The notes beneath the pieces were generated by a model that was not told the DNA's origin, ran no database searches, and was given only the letters and a program-made list of their open reading frames with translations. This document shows, one piece after another, positions 14,205-22,701 of a DNA stretch of 35,192 bases. Position 1 is the stretch's first letter; each line of letters starts with the position of its first letter. The stretch is from assembly GCA_041661585.1 (NCBI GenBank), contig JBAZUC010000002.1, positions 1 to 35,192 on the forward strand, read 5' to 3'. The position numbers and the translations under genes were made by a program. This stretch comes from JAPLXD01 sp041661585 (GTDB lineage Bacteria; Patescibacteriota; Minisyncoccia; Moranbacterales; UBA11712).

Positions 14205-14882
14205 TTATTCGGCCAATTGATTAATTTGATCCCTTAGTTTCGCGAGGAGCGTATCGCGGAAAAAGTCCTTCAAATCGTCCGACAGTTCCCTGATTTTCTC
14301 GCGCGCTTCCCGCGCGGCATCCGTAATTTTCCCGCTGTTATCGTCGCGGCTGTCCTCAAGAGCCGCGATATATGTTTCATACGCGCCGAGCACGTCTGCC
14401 GCTTTTTCCCGAAATGTACTGATATTGTTTTCCGCTTCCGTAGTACCGACATCATGGGATTTCAGATATTCTACAATTTTTTCCATTTTTTCTTCCATTT
14501 GCGAAAATCTTTCTTCCCTTGCGCTTCTTGCGTTTTTGGCTTTTTCGATCTGCGCGTCAATGTTGGAGGTGTCACCCAATCCGGCGCCTTCTTTCATCGG
14601 CGGACGTCCGATCTCGCCTTCCCCGCTGACACCCGGAGGACGCCCTGATCCGCCTTCCGGCGAACCTTGCGGCCGCATTTTCGCGCGCTCTTCCGGTGTC
14701 ATATTTTTGAATTTCTCGATCATCTCAGTGCATTTCTCCTCAGAAAGTCCCATCCGCTCGACACAATCATCAACAGTTGGCTCTTTCGGAGCACTGGCTC
14801 CCCGCGAAACCAGAGACCCGGAAAATAATCCCAGGGTTAAAACAAGCACTGAAACGAAAATTTTACCTACTTTTATCTTCAT
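14205..14882 (-). CDS. Exported helical protein with a CpxP/Spy-like motif
   Basis: The 225-residue protein has a signal peptide (FVSVLVLTLGLFSGSLV, ending near residue 30). The mature region starts with two cysteines in VDDCVERMGLSEEKCTEMIE, then FKNMTPEERAKM, which resembles the LTxEQR motif of CpxP/Spy-type envelope chaperones. A proline/glycine-rich linker (RPPGVSGEGEIGRPPMKEG) leads to a long predicted coiled coil (about residues 110-220) with heptad-like Met/Ile/Leu spacing. This suggests a periplasmic-side, stress-type helical binding protein. It follows the anti-sigma-like gene by 15 bases and precedes the short membrane protein by 7. The family match is a motif resemblance only. Confidence 0.72.
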   Translation of the reverse strand: MKIKVGKIFVSVLVLTLGLFSGSLVSRGASAPKEPTVDDCVERMGLSEEKCTEMIEKFKNMTPEERAKMRPQGSPEGGSGRPPGVSGEGEIGRPPMKEGAGLGDTSNIDAQIEKAKNARSAREERFSQMEEKMEKIVEYLKSHDVGTTEAENNISTFREKAADVLGAYETYIAALEDSRDDNSGKITDAAREAREKIRELSDDLKDFFRDTLLAKLRDQINQLAE

Positions 14883-14897
14883 AGAGAGAAATTAATA

Positions 14898-15305
14898 TTA
14901 TATACACGCTTTCGCGCGATTATTGCCCGCTGATTTGAAATATAGATTGGCGGACATGAGGAGTAAAAATACCGGCGCGAGGATGACAGCCGCTTGAATC
15001 GCCGGAAAAGTTTCAAGAAGCGAGAACGCGAAATCCATCCAATGACTTGTCACGATTCCCGCATCAGTGAATATCAGCCTCAAGAGACTCCAAAATTCCG
15101 ACTTGGCAATTCCGTTCCAAAAATTCATTAGCATGAAAACAAAAGCTCCGAGCGATCCAAGCATCAGCGCATCGGCGAAAATCAGTCTTTTCTTCGTTTG
15201 CCAGTTTTTTTCAAGCGCTATTTTACGAAAAATTTTCCCTTTCAGACCAGTTGAAGGTTCGATATTTTGGAGGTTTTCGAATAATTTATAGATATTTTTG
15301 GTCAT
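14898..15305 (-). CDS. Three-helix membrane protein, possible anti-sigma-like protein, first gene of the operon
   Basis: The 135-residue protein has a soluble N-terminus (IYKLFENLQNIEPSTGLKGK) and about three membrane helices (residues about 42-62, 85-105 and 110-127). N-terminal segments ending in 'EPSxxLxxKI' before the first helix are seen in small anti-sigma-type proteins, although there is no zinc-binding HxxxCxxC. No sigma factor lies next to it. The only ECF sigma factor in the window is at 25345-25899 and lacks a partner gene. The -10-like TATTAT lies just before the ATG, so this gene heads an operon reading through to 9561. The anti-sigma idea is an inference from position and shape. 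Confidence 0.65.
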   Translation of the reverse strand: MTKNIYKLFENLQNIEPSTGLKGKIFRKIALEKNWQTKKRLIFADALMLGSLGAFVFMLMNFWNGIAKSEFWSLLRLIFTDAGIVTSHWMDFAFSLLETFPAIQAAVILAPVFLLLMSANLYFKSAGNNRAKACI

Positions 15306-15405
15306 GCTTATAATACGATTAATTTGCTAGTTCAGACGCATTTGCGATTCTTTACAAGTGCGTAATCCATTTTATGCCACTAAATAATCTCGGGCTTTGA
15401 TATTC

Positions 15406-15435
15406 TTGAAATATATGCTACATATCATATATAGT
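15406..15435 (+). promoter_or_regulatory. Predicted promoter for the 15498 gene
   Basis: TTGAAA (15406-15411) is followed after 16 bases by TATATA, or after 18 by TATAGT. The area is AT-rich and also holds the region upstream of the divergent minus-strand operon, so the two units may share control. Start would be near 15441. Confidence 0.4.
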
Positions 15436-15497
15436 CCGAGCTAAACAATATGATATTTGATATCGGCAATGTGCCGACCAATCAATCAAAAAATAAT

Positions 15498-15959
15498 ATG
15501 TCACAGAACAACAAAGACCAAAAAAAATCAGAATCCGATTCAGTGTCGAATGGCGGAGAAAAAAAGACCAAGCGGAGCTCTCTAAAAAGAACTGTTATCG
15601 TTTTGGCTGTCCTTCTCTCCGTTGTGCTGGCATTTAATGCCGTCATCTTTTTTGTCGGAATGAAAACGAATTATCTCCATCGCTGGGCCAGCGGACAATA
15701 TTTCGGAGAAATTATTGAAATGAATGGCGGGAGCTTCGTGATTCATGGACGCGGCGATGACAGCCTGACGTTTTTGATCACCGAGCGAACTGTTATTAAA
15801 AAAGGAACGGAAACTATCAAAGACGCTTTGCAAATCGGTGACAGAGTAATCGTCTTTGGCCCTTTGGACAGTAACGGGCGGGTTGAATCCCAGCTCATCC
15901 GCGTTTTTGACCCGGAAAACCCGATGGATCCGCGAGATTTTTTCCAGCCTCCTTTCTGA
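15498..15959 (+). CDS. Membrane-anchored DUF5666-like protein, second copy
   Basis: The 153-residue protein has a basic, serine-rich N-terminus, one membrane helix (TVIVLAVLLSVVLAFNAVIF, about residues 32-51) and an OB-like domain (about 65-145). The domain reads FGEIIEMNGGSFVIHGRGDD...IGDRVIVFGPLDSNGRVESQ and matches the protein of 12660-13226 in layout and ending. It stands alone on the plus strand, divergent from the operon that holds its paralogue. An earlier ATG at 15450 in the same frame would give a leaderless-type transcript from the promoter at 15406-15435 and cannot be excluded. Stop is TGA, showing that TGA is not recoded here. Confidence 0.78.
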   Translation: MSQNNKDQKKSESDSVSNGGEKKTKRSSLKRTVIVLAVLLSVVLAFNAVIFFVGMKTNYLHRWASGQYFGEIIEMNGGSFVIHGRGDDSLTFLITERTVIKKGTETIKDALQIGDRVIVFGPLDSNGRVESQLIRVFDPENPMDPRDFFQPPF

Positions 15960-16015
15960 AATCGGACGCGCTTCCGAAAAAACGCAAGGATATTCAAAAA
16001 TAAATTTTACTCAGC

Positions 16016-16597
16016 ATGGAAAAGAACAAAATATTGAAATATATCCCTAGGATCATACTGATTTTTCTTTTCATCAGCATGTCTTTTTATTTCTACGCAT
16101 ATTCATCGCCAGAGGAAATGATTTCTTTCATTGGAGTCAAAAACGCTTACGCGCTTATCTTTGTTTTGGCATTTGTAGGGGGGATGACGACTTTCAGCGG
16201 GATTCCTTATCATCTTGTCCTGATCACGCTGGCCACCGGCGGCCTCAATCCTTTGCTCCTTGGGCTTTCAACTGCCACTGGCGTCATGCTGGGAGATTCA
16301 ACCTCGTATTATGTCGGATATCAGGGGAGTGTCATCATTCCCGGGGCATTGCAGAAAATCCTGATGATGATCCGCAACTTTGGCCTCAAGCATCCGAAAA
16401 TATTACCTTTATTCTTTTTCCTGTATGGTTCTCTTTCACCCTTTTCCAATGATTTTATCGTCATTTCCATGGGTCTCTCGCGATATCCCTATTGGCAAGT
16501 TATGATTCCTCTGGGACTCGGCAACATGGTATTTAACATCTCACTCGCTTATTTCGCAACACAGGTTTACAATCTTTTGAAAGGCATAGCCTTTTAG
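16016..16597 (+). CDS. SNARE-associated/VTT (DedA-like) membrane protein
   Basis: The 193-residue protein has an N-terminal helix and about five membrane spans. The central segment TTFSGIPYHLVLITLATGGL followed by GLSTATGVMLGDSTSYYVGY shows the 'small-x-Gly, GD-x-x-x-Y-x-x-G' pattern of DedA/VTT proteins. The C-terminal half has SPFSNDFIVISMGLSRYPYW. VTT proteins are thought to move lipids such as undecaprenyl phosphate between leaflets; for this member that is only a family inference. It lies 56 bases after the DUF5666-like gene on the same strand. It runs convergent to the DrrB-like permease that ends at 16610. No Shine-Dalgarno site is visible. Confidence 0.85.
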   Translation: MEKNKILKYIPRIILIFLFISMSFYFYAYSSPEEMISFIGVKNAYALIFVLAFVGGMTTFSGIPYHLVLITLATGGLNPLLLGLSTATGVMLGDSTSYYVGYQGSVIIPGALQKILMMIRNFGLKHPKILPLFFFLYGSLSPFSNDFIVISMGLSRYPYWQVMIPLGLGNMVFNISLAYFATQVYNLLKGIAF

Positions 16598-16609
16598 ACT
16601 TGAAATCGT

Positions 16610-17356
16610 TCAAATCTCAATCTTGGAAAACAAATAGCTTCCGATCATGAGTAAAATCAGCGTAAGCGCGCCCAGTACCATAAAGTCAGTAAAAAATCCA
16701 AATTGATATGTTCCGGTAAGAACTCCCCTGAGTCCGTCTACGCCATAGGAAAGCGGATTTATTCTGGCTATTGTTTCCAATGCCTTTGGCAAACCGGAAA
16801 AAGAGAAAATCGCTCCGGAAAGAAAAAACAGAGGCATAACCAGGAAATTCATAATCATTTGAAACCCCTGCATATCTTCCAGCACCGCGGCGATGGCGGT
16901 TCCAAACGCCGTGAAAAGAATAGCGATTAAGAAAATAAACAAAAGAGCTCCGAAAATCATTGATGCGGATTCAATCCTGAAACCTATAATCATGGAAATT
17001 CCCAAAACAACAAATCCCTGAAAAATCGAGATCGTGGCTCCGCCTAAAGTCCTGCCCATCATTATTTCCATCCTGGATACGGGCGCGGCCAGTGTTTCCT
17101 TGAGGAATCCGAATTGTTTGTCCCAAATAATATCTATTCCGGAAAAAACAGCGGAAAACAGAACACTCATGGCAATAATTCCCGGGGTAAGAAACTGGAT
17201 ATAATTTCCTTCTCCGGCTTTTTGAAAAACCGGACCAAAACCAAAACCCAGAGCCAGCAAAAACAAGATCGGCTGAGACAATGAACCGACCATTCTCGCT
17301 TTTGAGCGCAATGATCTCTTGAGTTGACGAAGCCAAAGAATGTATATGGTATTCAT
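16610..17356 (-). CDS. ABC-2 type transporter permease (DrrB-like)
   Basis: The 248-residue protein has about six membrane helices. It starts with the typical ABC-2 leader (LWLRQLKRSLRSKARMVGSL), contains the amphipathic segment KQFGFLKETLAAPVSRMEIM (about residues 81-100), and the loop LFFLSGAIFSFSGLPKALE followed by INPLSYGVDGLRGVL, a signature of the exporter family. DrrB-type permeases export drugs, polyketides or, in other members, polysaccharide precursors. The ATPase gene ends 4 bases upstream. Its position at the end of an operon with a glycosyltransferase and a GH130 enzyme suggests a glycan or glycolipid substrate. The sequence by itself does not fix this. Confidence 0.92.
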   Translation of the reverse strand: MNTIYILWLRQLKRSLRSKARMVGSLSQPILFLLALGFGFGPVFQKAGEGNYIQFLTPGIIAMSVLFSAVFSGIDIIWDKQFGFLKETLAAPVSRMEIMMGRTLGGATISIFQGFVVLGISMIIGFRIESASMIFGALLFIFLIAILFTAFGTAIAAVLEDMQGFQMIMNFLVMPLFFLSGAIFSFSGLPKALETIARINPLSYGVDGLRGVLTGTYQFGFFTDFMVLGALTLILLMIGSYLFSKIEI

Positions 17357-17360
17357 AAAA

Positions 17361-18152
17361 TCATCTTGTTCTGCGATTTTTTATCATTCTCATTATGTCT
17401 GTCTTTCCCGCTGATTCTTCCCGAATTTCATATCCCGTGAAGAAAAGAAAAGCTTCTTCCAAAGAATTTTTTTCGGCTCGGGATTTCAATTCCGAAGGTG
17501 TTCCTGAAACTATTATTTTTCCGTGATCGATTATCGCGATCCTGTCGGAAACTTTTTCGGCCTCTTCCATATAATGAGTGGTGAAAAATATGGTAACGTT
17601 TTCTTCTTTATTGAGCTTTTTGATATAACTCCAGATATGGTTTCTGGTTTGCGGATCAAGTCCGAGCGTCGGCTCGTCCAGAAAAAGAACTTCGGGATGA
17701 TGGAGCAGTCCTCTGGCGATCTCCAGCCGTCTTTTCATTCCTCCGGAAAATGTTTTTACGAAAGAATCTTTCCTGTCCCAGAGCTCGACGATTGCCAAAA
17801 GCTGTTTGATTCTTTCTCTTCTCAATTTTTTGGGAACTTTGTACAGAGCTCCGTGAAATTCCATATTTTCATAGGCAGTCAGTTCATCGTCAAGACTCGG
17901 ATCTTGGAATACTATTCCAAAAGACCGCCTGACATTTTTGGGATCTTTTTGTATATCGAAACCATTCACGACAGCTTCGCCGCTGGTCGGTTGAAGAAGC
18001 GTGGTGAGAATTTTTATAGTCGTTGATTTTCCGGCGCCATTGGGACCGAGAAAAGCAAAAATTTCTCCTTTTTCAACTTCAAAAGAGATGCTATCAACAG
18101 CTTTTATTTCTTTGAAATCTTTGACTAAGTTTTTGACTCGTATTATTTTCAT
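17361..18152 (-). CDS. DrrA-like ABC transporter ATP-binding protein
   Basis: The 263-residue ATPase has Walker A GPNGAGKSTTIK (about residues 35-46), Q-loop FGIVFQDPSLDD, signature FSGGMKRRLEIARGLL (about 140-155), Walker B VLFLDEPTLGLDPQTRN (about 160-176) and the switch FFTTHYMEEAE. The ratio of hydrophobic to charged residues around VLFLDEPTLGLD and the 'YENMEFHGALY' segment is typical of the DrrA/CcmA branch. It starts 2 bases after the glycosyltransferase gene stops and ends 4 bases before the permease gene. The C-terminal tail (about 235-263) is an extension with a basic ending. Confidence 0.95.
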   Translation of the reverse strand: MKIIRVKNLVKDFKEIKAVDSISFEVEKGEIFAFLGPNGAGKSTTIKILTTLLQPTSGEAVVNGFDIQKDPKNVRRSFGIVFQDPSLDDELTAYENMEFHGALYKVPKKLRRERIKQLLAIVELWDRKDSFVKTFSGGMKRRLEIARGLLHHPEVLFLDEPTLGLDPQTRNHIWSYIKKLNKEENVTIFFTTHYMEEAEKVSDRIAIIDHGKIIVSGTPSELKSRAEKNSLEEAFLFFTGYEIREESAGKTDIMRMIKNRRTR

Positions 18153-18154
18153 AA

Positions 18155-20368
18155 TTAATTGAGGATCATGCGAGCAATGAAATAAGATATGGTTGATTCA
18201 GCCCCTTGATTTAAATTAACAGATTTTTCTCCCACTCCGTCATAACAGCCTCCCGAGACATGGTCATAAACCACTTGACCCAAAATATTATTTCCCAAAA
18301 ACCAATTAAAAGCGTTACGCATCAAATGTTCATATTTTTCATCACCGGTTGTTTCATGAGCCGCTTTGAGCGCTAAAACCAAAGCAGTGATTTCTTCCGG
18401 CTGCTGATCAAAAATAGTTTTCTTCTCGCCCCTCTTAAACCAACCTTTTTGCCCCACTGGAACACAAACATCCCCATCAAATGAATTGGCAATCAAAAAG
18501 TCAAGTGTTGACTTGGCAATATTGAAATACTGCTGATTTCCTGTTATCTTATAAGCCAAGAATAAGGCTTCTGGGATAACCCCATTGGAATAAGACAATA
18601 TGTCTTCAAACCACTGCCAATTGGGTTGACTGCTCTTTTTGTATAATCCAACCAGATATTTGCAATACTTCGTTGAGACTTTCTTGTATTTCTCATCGTC
18701 CTCATAATCAAGCCACGCGCATACCGCTTTTATATAGAAAGCCGCGCTCCTTGGCGTGTGCATGGATTTTTTCATATCAAATTTTTCTTTGAATATTTTG
18801 GTGGCTTTGTTTCGAAGCTTGAGCGGCATATGACGAGAAGTCGCAACTACCGCCAACGAATATATACCGCGCGCATAAGCGTCATTTAGATCTTCTGTTG
18901 CGTTACGTTCTATGTTAAAAGATTTATCATGGTTAATATAATTGTTATAACTTGGACGGCTGAACGCATAACTTATAAATTCAAGATAAACTTTAGCTAG
19001 TTTTAATGAAGTTTTATTCCCATATTTTTTATAATATTCAGTGACAGCAATCAACGCCCGCGCATTGTCGTCAAGAGTATATCCTGACTCCGGATCCGGT
19101 TCGGTTAATTTGGCAAACTGAAACATTCCGAAATTATCAGTAAGCTTGATAAGCTGGTTCAATTTGACTTTCGGCAAGTTTTTTTCTTGAATCCGGAATT
19201 CCGAAATAATCGACATAAACTCTCGCATATAGGAAAGAGCGACGTTTTGCCAAGTCATGCATCGAGTACGAAAATAGGCTATTTTCCCCATCTCTATCCG
19301 AAGATTTTTATTTTTTAAAAGCTCTGTTACGGCTTCGGCAATGGCTTTGGAATTTTTAAATTCAACCAATCGACCTACTTCATTCGTAACGTCTTCCTTG
19401 GCCTGGGCGAAAGCTGTAGAAACAACCGGCCGGCCGGATCCCATGGCATAGGAAAGCGTCCCGGAAACTGCTTGATCCGGATCAAGTGAAGGCGACAGAT
19501 ATATATCCGTCGCTCGCAAAAATTGCAATATTTTTACGGTTGGAAAATATTCATTATGGAATGAAACATTTTTTTTCAATCCCAATTCAGAGACTTTTTC
19601 AATAAGTTTATTTCGATAAGCTTCTCCTTCTTTTTTTAAAATTACCGGGTGAGTCACACCAAAAATATGATAGACTGCGTTGGGAAAATTTTTTACGATT
19701 TCCAACATGGCTTTTATCGCATATTCTATTCCTTTCCCCTTATTTAAAAGACCGAAAGTGGAAATAACAATCTGATCATTCAGTTTAAGTGCTGTCTTGG
19801 CTTTTGCAACAGACTGATACTGGCTGGCATGTATGCCGTGCGGTATCACCCGTATCTTGTCCGGATTGATAAAATAATCGTTTATCAATATTCTTTTGGA
19901 TGTTTCGGTCATAACAAAAATCAATCTTACATAATCGTCAATATCCCTTATGACCTCCCTATATCCTTCATAAAATTGATTGGAAGACGGCACAACCGTA
20001 TGTAATGTGATTACAATGGGTCTTTTTATTTCACGCAAAAAATATAGTAAATTCGCACCATTTTCCCCTCCGTGAATTCCGAACTCATGCTGGATAAAAA
20101 TCAGTTTTACCTGTGGCAAGTCATTGAGCTTTTGCGCAATTTTTATGTAGTCATTTTTTTTCGTCTGGCTAATTTGCATTATTACCGATTTTGGATAATT
20201 TAAGTTATTTGATTTGCTATAATTCAAAGCAACAATTTTTGATTCTTCTCTGGGAGAAAAAAGTTGATCAAAGGCGCTAACAAGATCTTTGGTAAATGTG
20301 GCTATGCCGCATTCCCTGGGAGGGAAAGTTGACAAATAGACAATCCAATTTTTATTTATTGCTTTCAT
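18155..20368 (-). CDS. Two-domain GT4 glycosyltransferase with C-terminal helical-barrel domain
   Basis: The 737-residue protein is a fusion. Residues 1 to about 385 form a GT-B glycosyltransferase: acceptor side STFPPRECGIATFTKDL, IFIQHEFGIHGG, then VIPHGIHASQ, STFGLLNKGKG and the donor-site region SPSLDPDQAVSGTLSYAMGS. Residues about 400-737 look like an (alpha/alpha)6 barrel with YTLDDNARALIAVTEYY, NATEDLNDAYARGIYSL, WQWFEDILSYSNGVIPEAL and a Cys/Gly-rich end. The DDNAR and E/D residues suggest a hydrolase or lyase-like active cleft. Such a pairing would build and then trim, or sense, a glycan. The GH130 gene ends 8 bases upstream and an ABC exporter follows after 2 bases, so this is a dedicated glycan unit. 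Donor and acceptor are unknown; GDP-mannose is plausible given the neighbour. Confidence 0.88.
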   Translation of the reverse strand: MKAINKNWIVYLSTFPPRECGIATFTKDLVSAFDQLFSPREESKIVALNYSKSNNLNYPKSVIMQISQTKKNDYIKIAQKLNDLPQVKLIFIQHEFGIHGGENGANLLYFLREIKRPIVITLHTVVPSSNQFYEGYREVIRDIDDYVRLIFVMTETSKRILINDYFINPDKIRVIPHGIHASQYQSVAKAKTALKLNDQIVISTFGLLNKGKGIEYAIKAMLEIVKNFPNAVYHIFGVTHPVILKKEGEAYRNKLIEKVSELGLKKNVSFHNEYFPTVKILQFLRATDIYLSPSLDPDQAVSGTLSYAMGSGRPVVSTAFAQAKEDVTNEVGRLVEFKNSKAIAEAVTELLKNKNLRIEMGKIAYFRTRCMTWQNVALSYMREFMSIISEFRIQEKNLPKVKLNQLIKLTDNFGMFQFAKLTEPDPESGYTLDDNARALIAVTEYYKKYGNKTSLKLAKVYLEFISYAFSRPSYNNYINHDKSFNIERNATEDLNDAYARGIYSLAVVATSRHMPLKLRNKATKIFKEKFDMKKSMHTPRSAAFYIKAVCAWLDYEDDEKYKKVSTKYCKYLVGLYKKSSQPNWQWFEDILSYSNGVIPEALFLAYKITGNQQYFNIAKSTLDFLIANSFDGDVCVPVGQKGWFKRGEKKTIFDQQPEEITALVLALKAAHETTGDEKYEHLMRNAFNWFLGNNILGQVVYDHVSGGCYDGVGEKSVNLNQGAESTISYFIARMILN

Positions 20369-20376
20369 ATGTTTAT

Positions 20377-21408
20377 TTAATTCGAAACAGGGTTGTTTTT
20401 CAACTCGGAAAGTAAACTTTTGAAATCAATGCTTTTGGCGGCAATGAGCTTGTCGCCCGCTCCATAATAAATGAAAAGTCGGTTGTATCGAATAACACAG
20501 CCTGTTGGAAAAACTACATTATTGACATTCCCCCTTTTTTCCCATTCCTCTTTGGGAGAAAAAAGAGGCGTTCGCAAACGACCGATTACTTGCGTAGGAT
20601 TGTCACGATCAAGCAGTGCGGCGCCGACATGATAAATTTTTCCATATTTTGAATCCTCTGCTGCGTGATAAATCAAAAGCCAGCCATCCTCCGTCTCAAT
20701 GGGAACCGCTCCGCCACCAATATTGCGACTCTCAAACTCATACCTTGGATCAAGGATGATATATTTATCAAGTTCAACAAAATATTTTCGCCAGTAATTG
20801 TCATTGAGTTCAGAAAATGAATTGAAATAAGCAACCTGAATTCCAGGGAGTACTCGATGAACAAGCGCGAATTTTCCGTTAAATTTTTTCGGAAAAATAA
20901 ACGCATCCTTTTCCCAGAGATATACATCTTTCCCTACTCGGTCTTTCAGCACTGATTCAAACATTTGATATCTTTCTCGCACTTTCGACTGTCTAAACAA
21001 ATCCTCCGCTTCATCGTAAGTAAATTGTGCAGAAATAATTCCATGTTTTTCAAAATGCGCAAGATCTTCGCTGGTAGCATAGGCAATCATGGCATTTTTT
21101 CCGTCATAGACAGTATAAAAAAGATAATATATTCCATCCAAAAAAATGACGCGAGGATCTTCTATTCCTTTTTTTTCAAAATCATGTTCGGGAACTAAAA
21201 TTGGATGATCAAGTCGATTAACTACTCTCCCATTTTCATCGATTTGACAATATCCAATTGAAGAAACAAAATCGTCCTTTCGCACTGCTCGATAGAACAT
21301 GTGCGTAATTCCGTTTGCTTCAATACACGTCGGATTGAGCACTGCTTCGTTTTCAAACAGAAAATTGGAAGCCTCTAGAATAATTCCTTCATCTTTAATT
21401 TGAATCAT
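20377..21408 (-). CDS. GH130 family beta-mannoside phosphorylase or hydrolase
   Basis: The 343-residue protein has the five-bladed propeller pattern of GH130. The signature KGIEDPRVIFLDGIYYLFYT (about residues 75-94) holds the Asp used as general acid in the family. Later blades show KDAFIFPKKFNGKFALVHRV, GGGAVPIETEDGWLLIYHAA and VVFPTGCVIRYNRLFIYYGA. GH130 enzymes reversibly phosphorolyse beta-mannosides, or hydrolyse them. There is no signal peptide, so it acts in the cytoplasm. It is the first of four closely packed genes (GH130, GT4 fusion, ABC ATPase, permease) and lies 62 bases after the preceding MacB-like permease. Reserve-glycan turnover or mannan trimming are options. Whether it is a phosphorylase cannot be decided by eye. 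Confidence 0.88.
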   Translation of the reverse strand: MIQIKDEGIILEASNFLFENEAVLNPTCIEANGITHMFYRAVRKDDFVSSIGYCQIDENGRVVNRLDHPILVPEHDFEKKGIEDPRVIFLDGIYYLFYTVYDGKNAMIAYATSEDLAHFEKHGIISAQFTYDEAEDLFRQSKVRERYQMFESVLKDRVGKDVYLWEKDAFIFPKKFNGKFALVHRVLPGIQVAYFNSFSELNDNYWRKYFVELDKYIILDPRYEFESRNIGGGAVPIETEDGWLLIYHAAEDSKYGKIYHVGAALLDRDNPTQVIGRLRTPLFSPKEEWEKRGNVNNVVFPTGCVIRYNRLFIYYGAGDKLIAAKSIDFKSLLSELKNNPVSN

Positions 21409-21470
21409 AATTTTTTCTATTCTTGCTTATCAAATGTAAAAGCATTGTTTATAAAAAAGCTATTTTAAAT

Positions 21471-22691
21471 CTATTCGTATTTCAACGCGTCGATCGGATT
21501 CAGTTTCGCCGCACGCTGAGAAGGATAGAGTCCGAAGAAAACTCCGATTGTAACGCACACACCGACAGCCAAAAGGATAGGATAAAGCTGAAAGACAAAA
21601 GGAATATTGATAATAGCAGAAGCGACATATGAAAAAACTTCTCCGGTAGCCATTCCAATAATTCCTCCGGTAATAGTTAATACGACCGCTTCAATCAAAA
21701 ACTGAAGCAAAATATCGTTTCTTCTGGCGCCGATGGCTTTCAAAAGTCCGATTTCTTTGGTTCTTTCCGTGACGCTCACCAACATAATGTTCATCACTCC
21801 GATTCCACCGACCAAAAGAGAGATTCCGGCGATTCCGGCCAGCATTGCCGTCAAAGTTCCTGTTATGCTGCTCAGTGTTTCCTGCATTTCCTTGGAACTG
21901 GTAATATTGAAATCAATATTCGCTTCGTCAGTTATTCCATGCCTTTCCATTAGCGCTTGTTTTATCTCCTCTGTGGTTTGATCAATAATTGTGATATCGG
22001 ACAATGATAATTGAATTGATTGGACATAATTCTGGCCGAGAAGTATTTTCATGGCGGTAGTCACCGGAACATAAACAGTTTTGTCCGGGTTTGACATCCC
22101 GCTCGACCCCTTGGCCTTGGTTACTCCGACCACTCTGAACAGTTGCGATTTTATTTGAATAACTTGGCCAGTCGGATCGGATCCCTCGCCAAAAAGTTCA
22201 CTGGCGACTTCCGAGCCGATAACCGCTACTTTGGAATAGAAGCTTTCGTCTTCTTCGCTGAACAATTCACCGAAATCAACGGTTATGGATTGGGTTTCAA
22301 AATAATTAGCCGAAACTCCCTGAATGGTAGTATTTATGTTTTCCCCGTTTCCGATTACTTGCGCGCTGCTTTGAACTGCAGCCGAAACAGCACTGACATT
22401 GGAGAAGTCGCTATTGTTCTTGAAATATTGGGCATCGGCATAAGTCAAAGTTTGAACGTTTCCTCCGCCTTGCACCGGCCCTCTGGACTGGCTTCCGGGC
22501 GATATAGACAAAAGATTGGATCCCATTGAGGACACTTCCGAGGTGATTGAAGAAGTCGCGCCCTTGGCGATGGAAATGATCAGAATAACCGAAGCGATTC
22601 CGATCACGATTCCCAGCATCGCCAAAATCGTTCTCAGTCGGTTGTGCCGCAGAGATGAAAATGAAATACTGAATGCATCGAAAAAACTCAT
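21471..22691 (-). CDS. MacB-like ABC transporter permease, second system
   Basis: The 406-residue protein is a paralogue of the permease at 9561-10775. It shares the N-terminal RTILAMLGIVIGIASVILII and the C-terminal TERTKEIGLLKAIGARRNDI and YPSQRAAKLNPIDALKYE. One N-terminal helix, an extracytoplasmic domain (about residues 45-280) and three C-terminal helices are visible. A Gly/Gln-rich patch (SRGPVQGGGNVQT) lies early in the extracytoplasmic part, matching a similar patch in the first system. The ATPase ends 10 bases upstream. The adaptor and a MarR regulator complete the unit. The substrate is unknown. MarR control suggests a toxic small molecule or drug. Confidence 0.92.
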   Translation of the reverse strand: MSFFDAFSISFSSLRHNRLRTILAMLGIVIGIASVILIISIAKGATSSITSEVSSMGSNLLSISPGSQSRGPVQGGGNVQTLTYADAQYFKNNSDFSNVSAVSAAVQSSAQVIGNGENINTTIQGVSANYFETQSITVDFGELFSEEDESFYSKVAVIGSEVASELFGEGSDPTGQVIQIKSQLFRVVGVTKAKGSSGMSNPDKTVYVPVTTAMKILLGQNYVQSIQLSLSDITIIDQTTEEIKQALMERHGITDEANIDFNITSSKEMQETLSSITGTLTAMLAGIAGISLLVGGIGVMNIMLVSVTERTKEIGLLKAIGARRNDILLQFLIEAVVLTITGGIIGMATGEVFSYVASAIINIPFVFQLYPILLAVGVCVTIGVFFGLYPSQRAAKLNPIDALKYE

Positions 22692-22701
22692 ACTCTATAA
22701 T

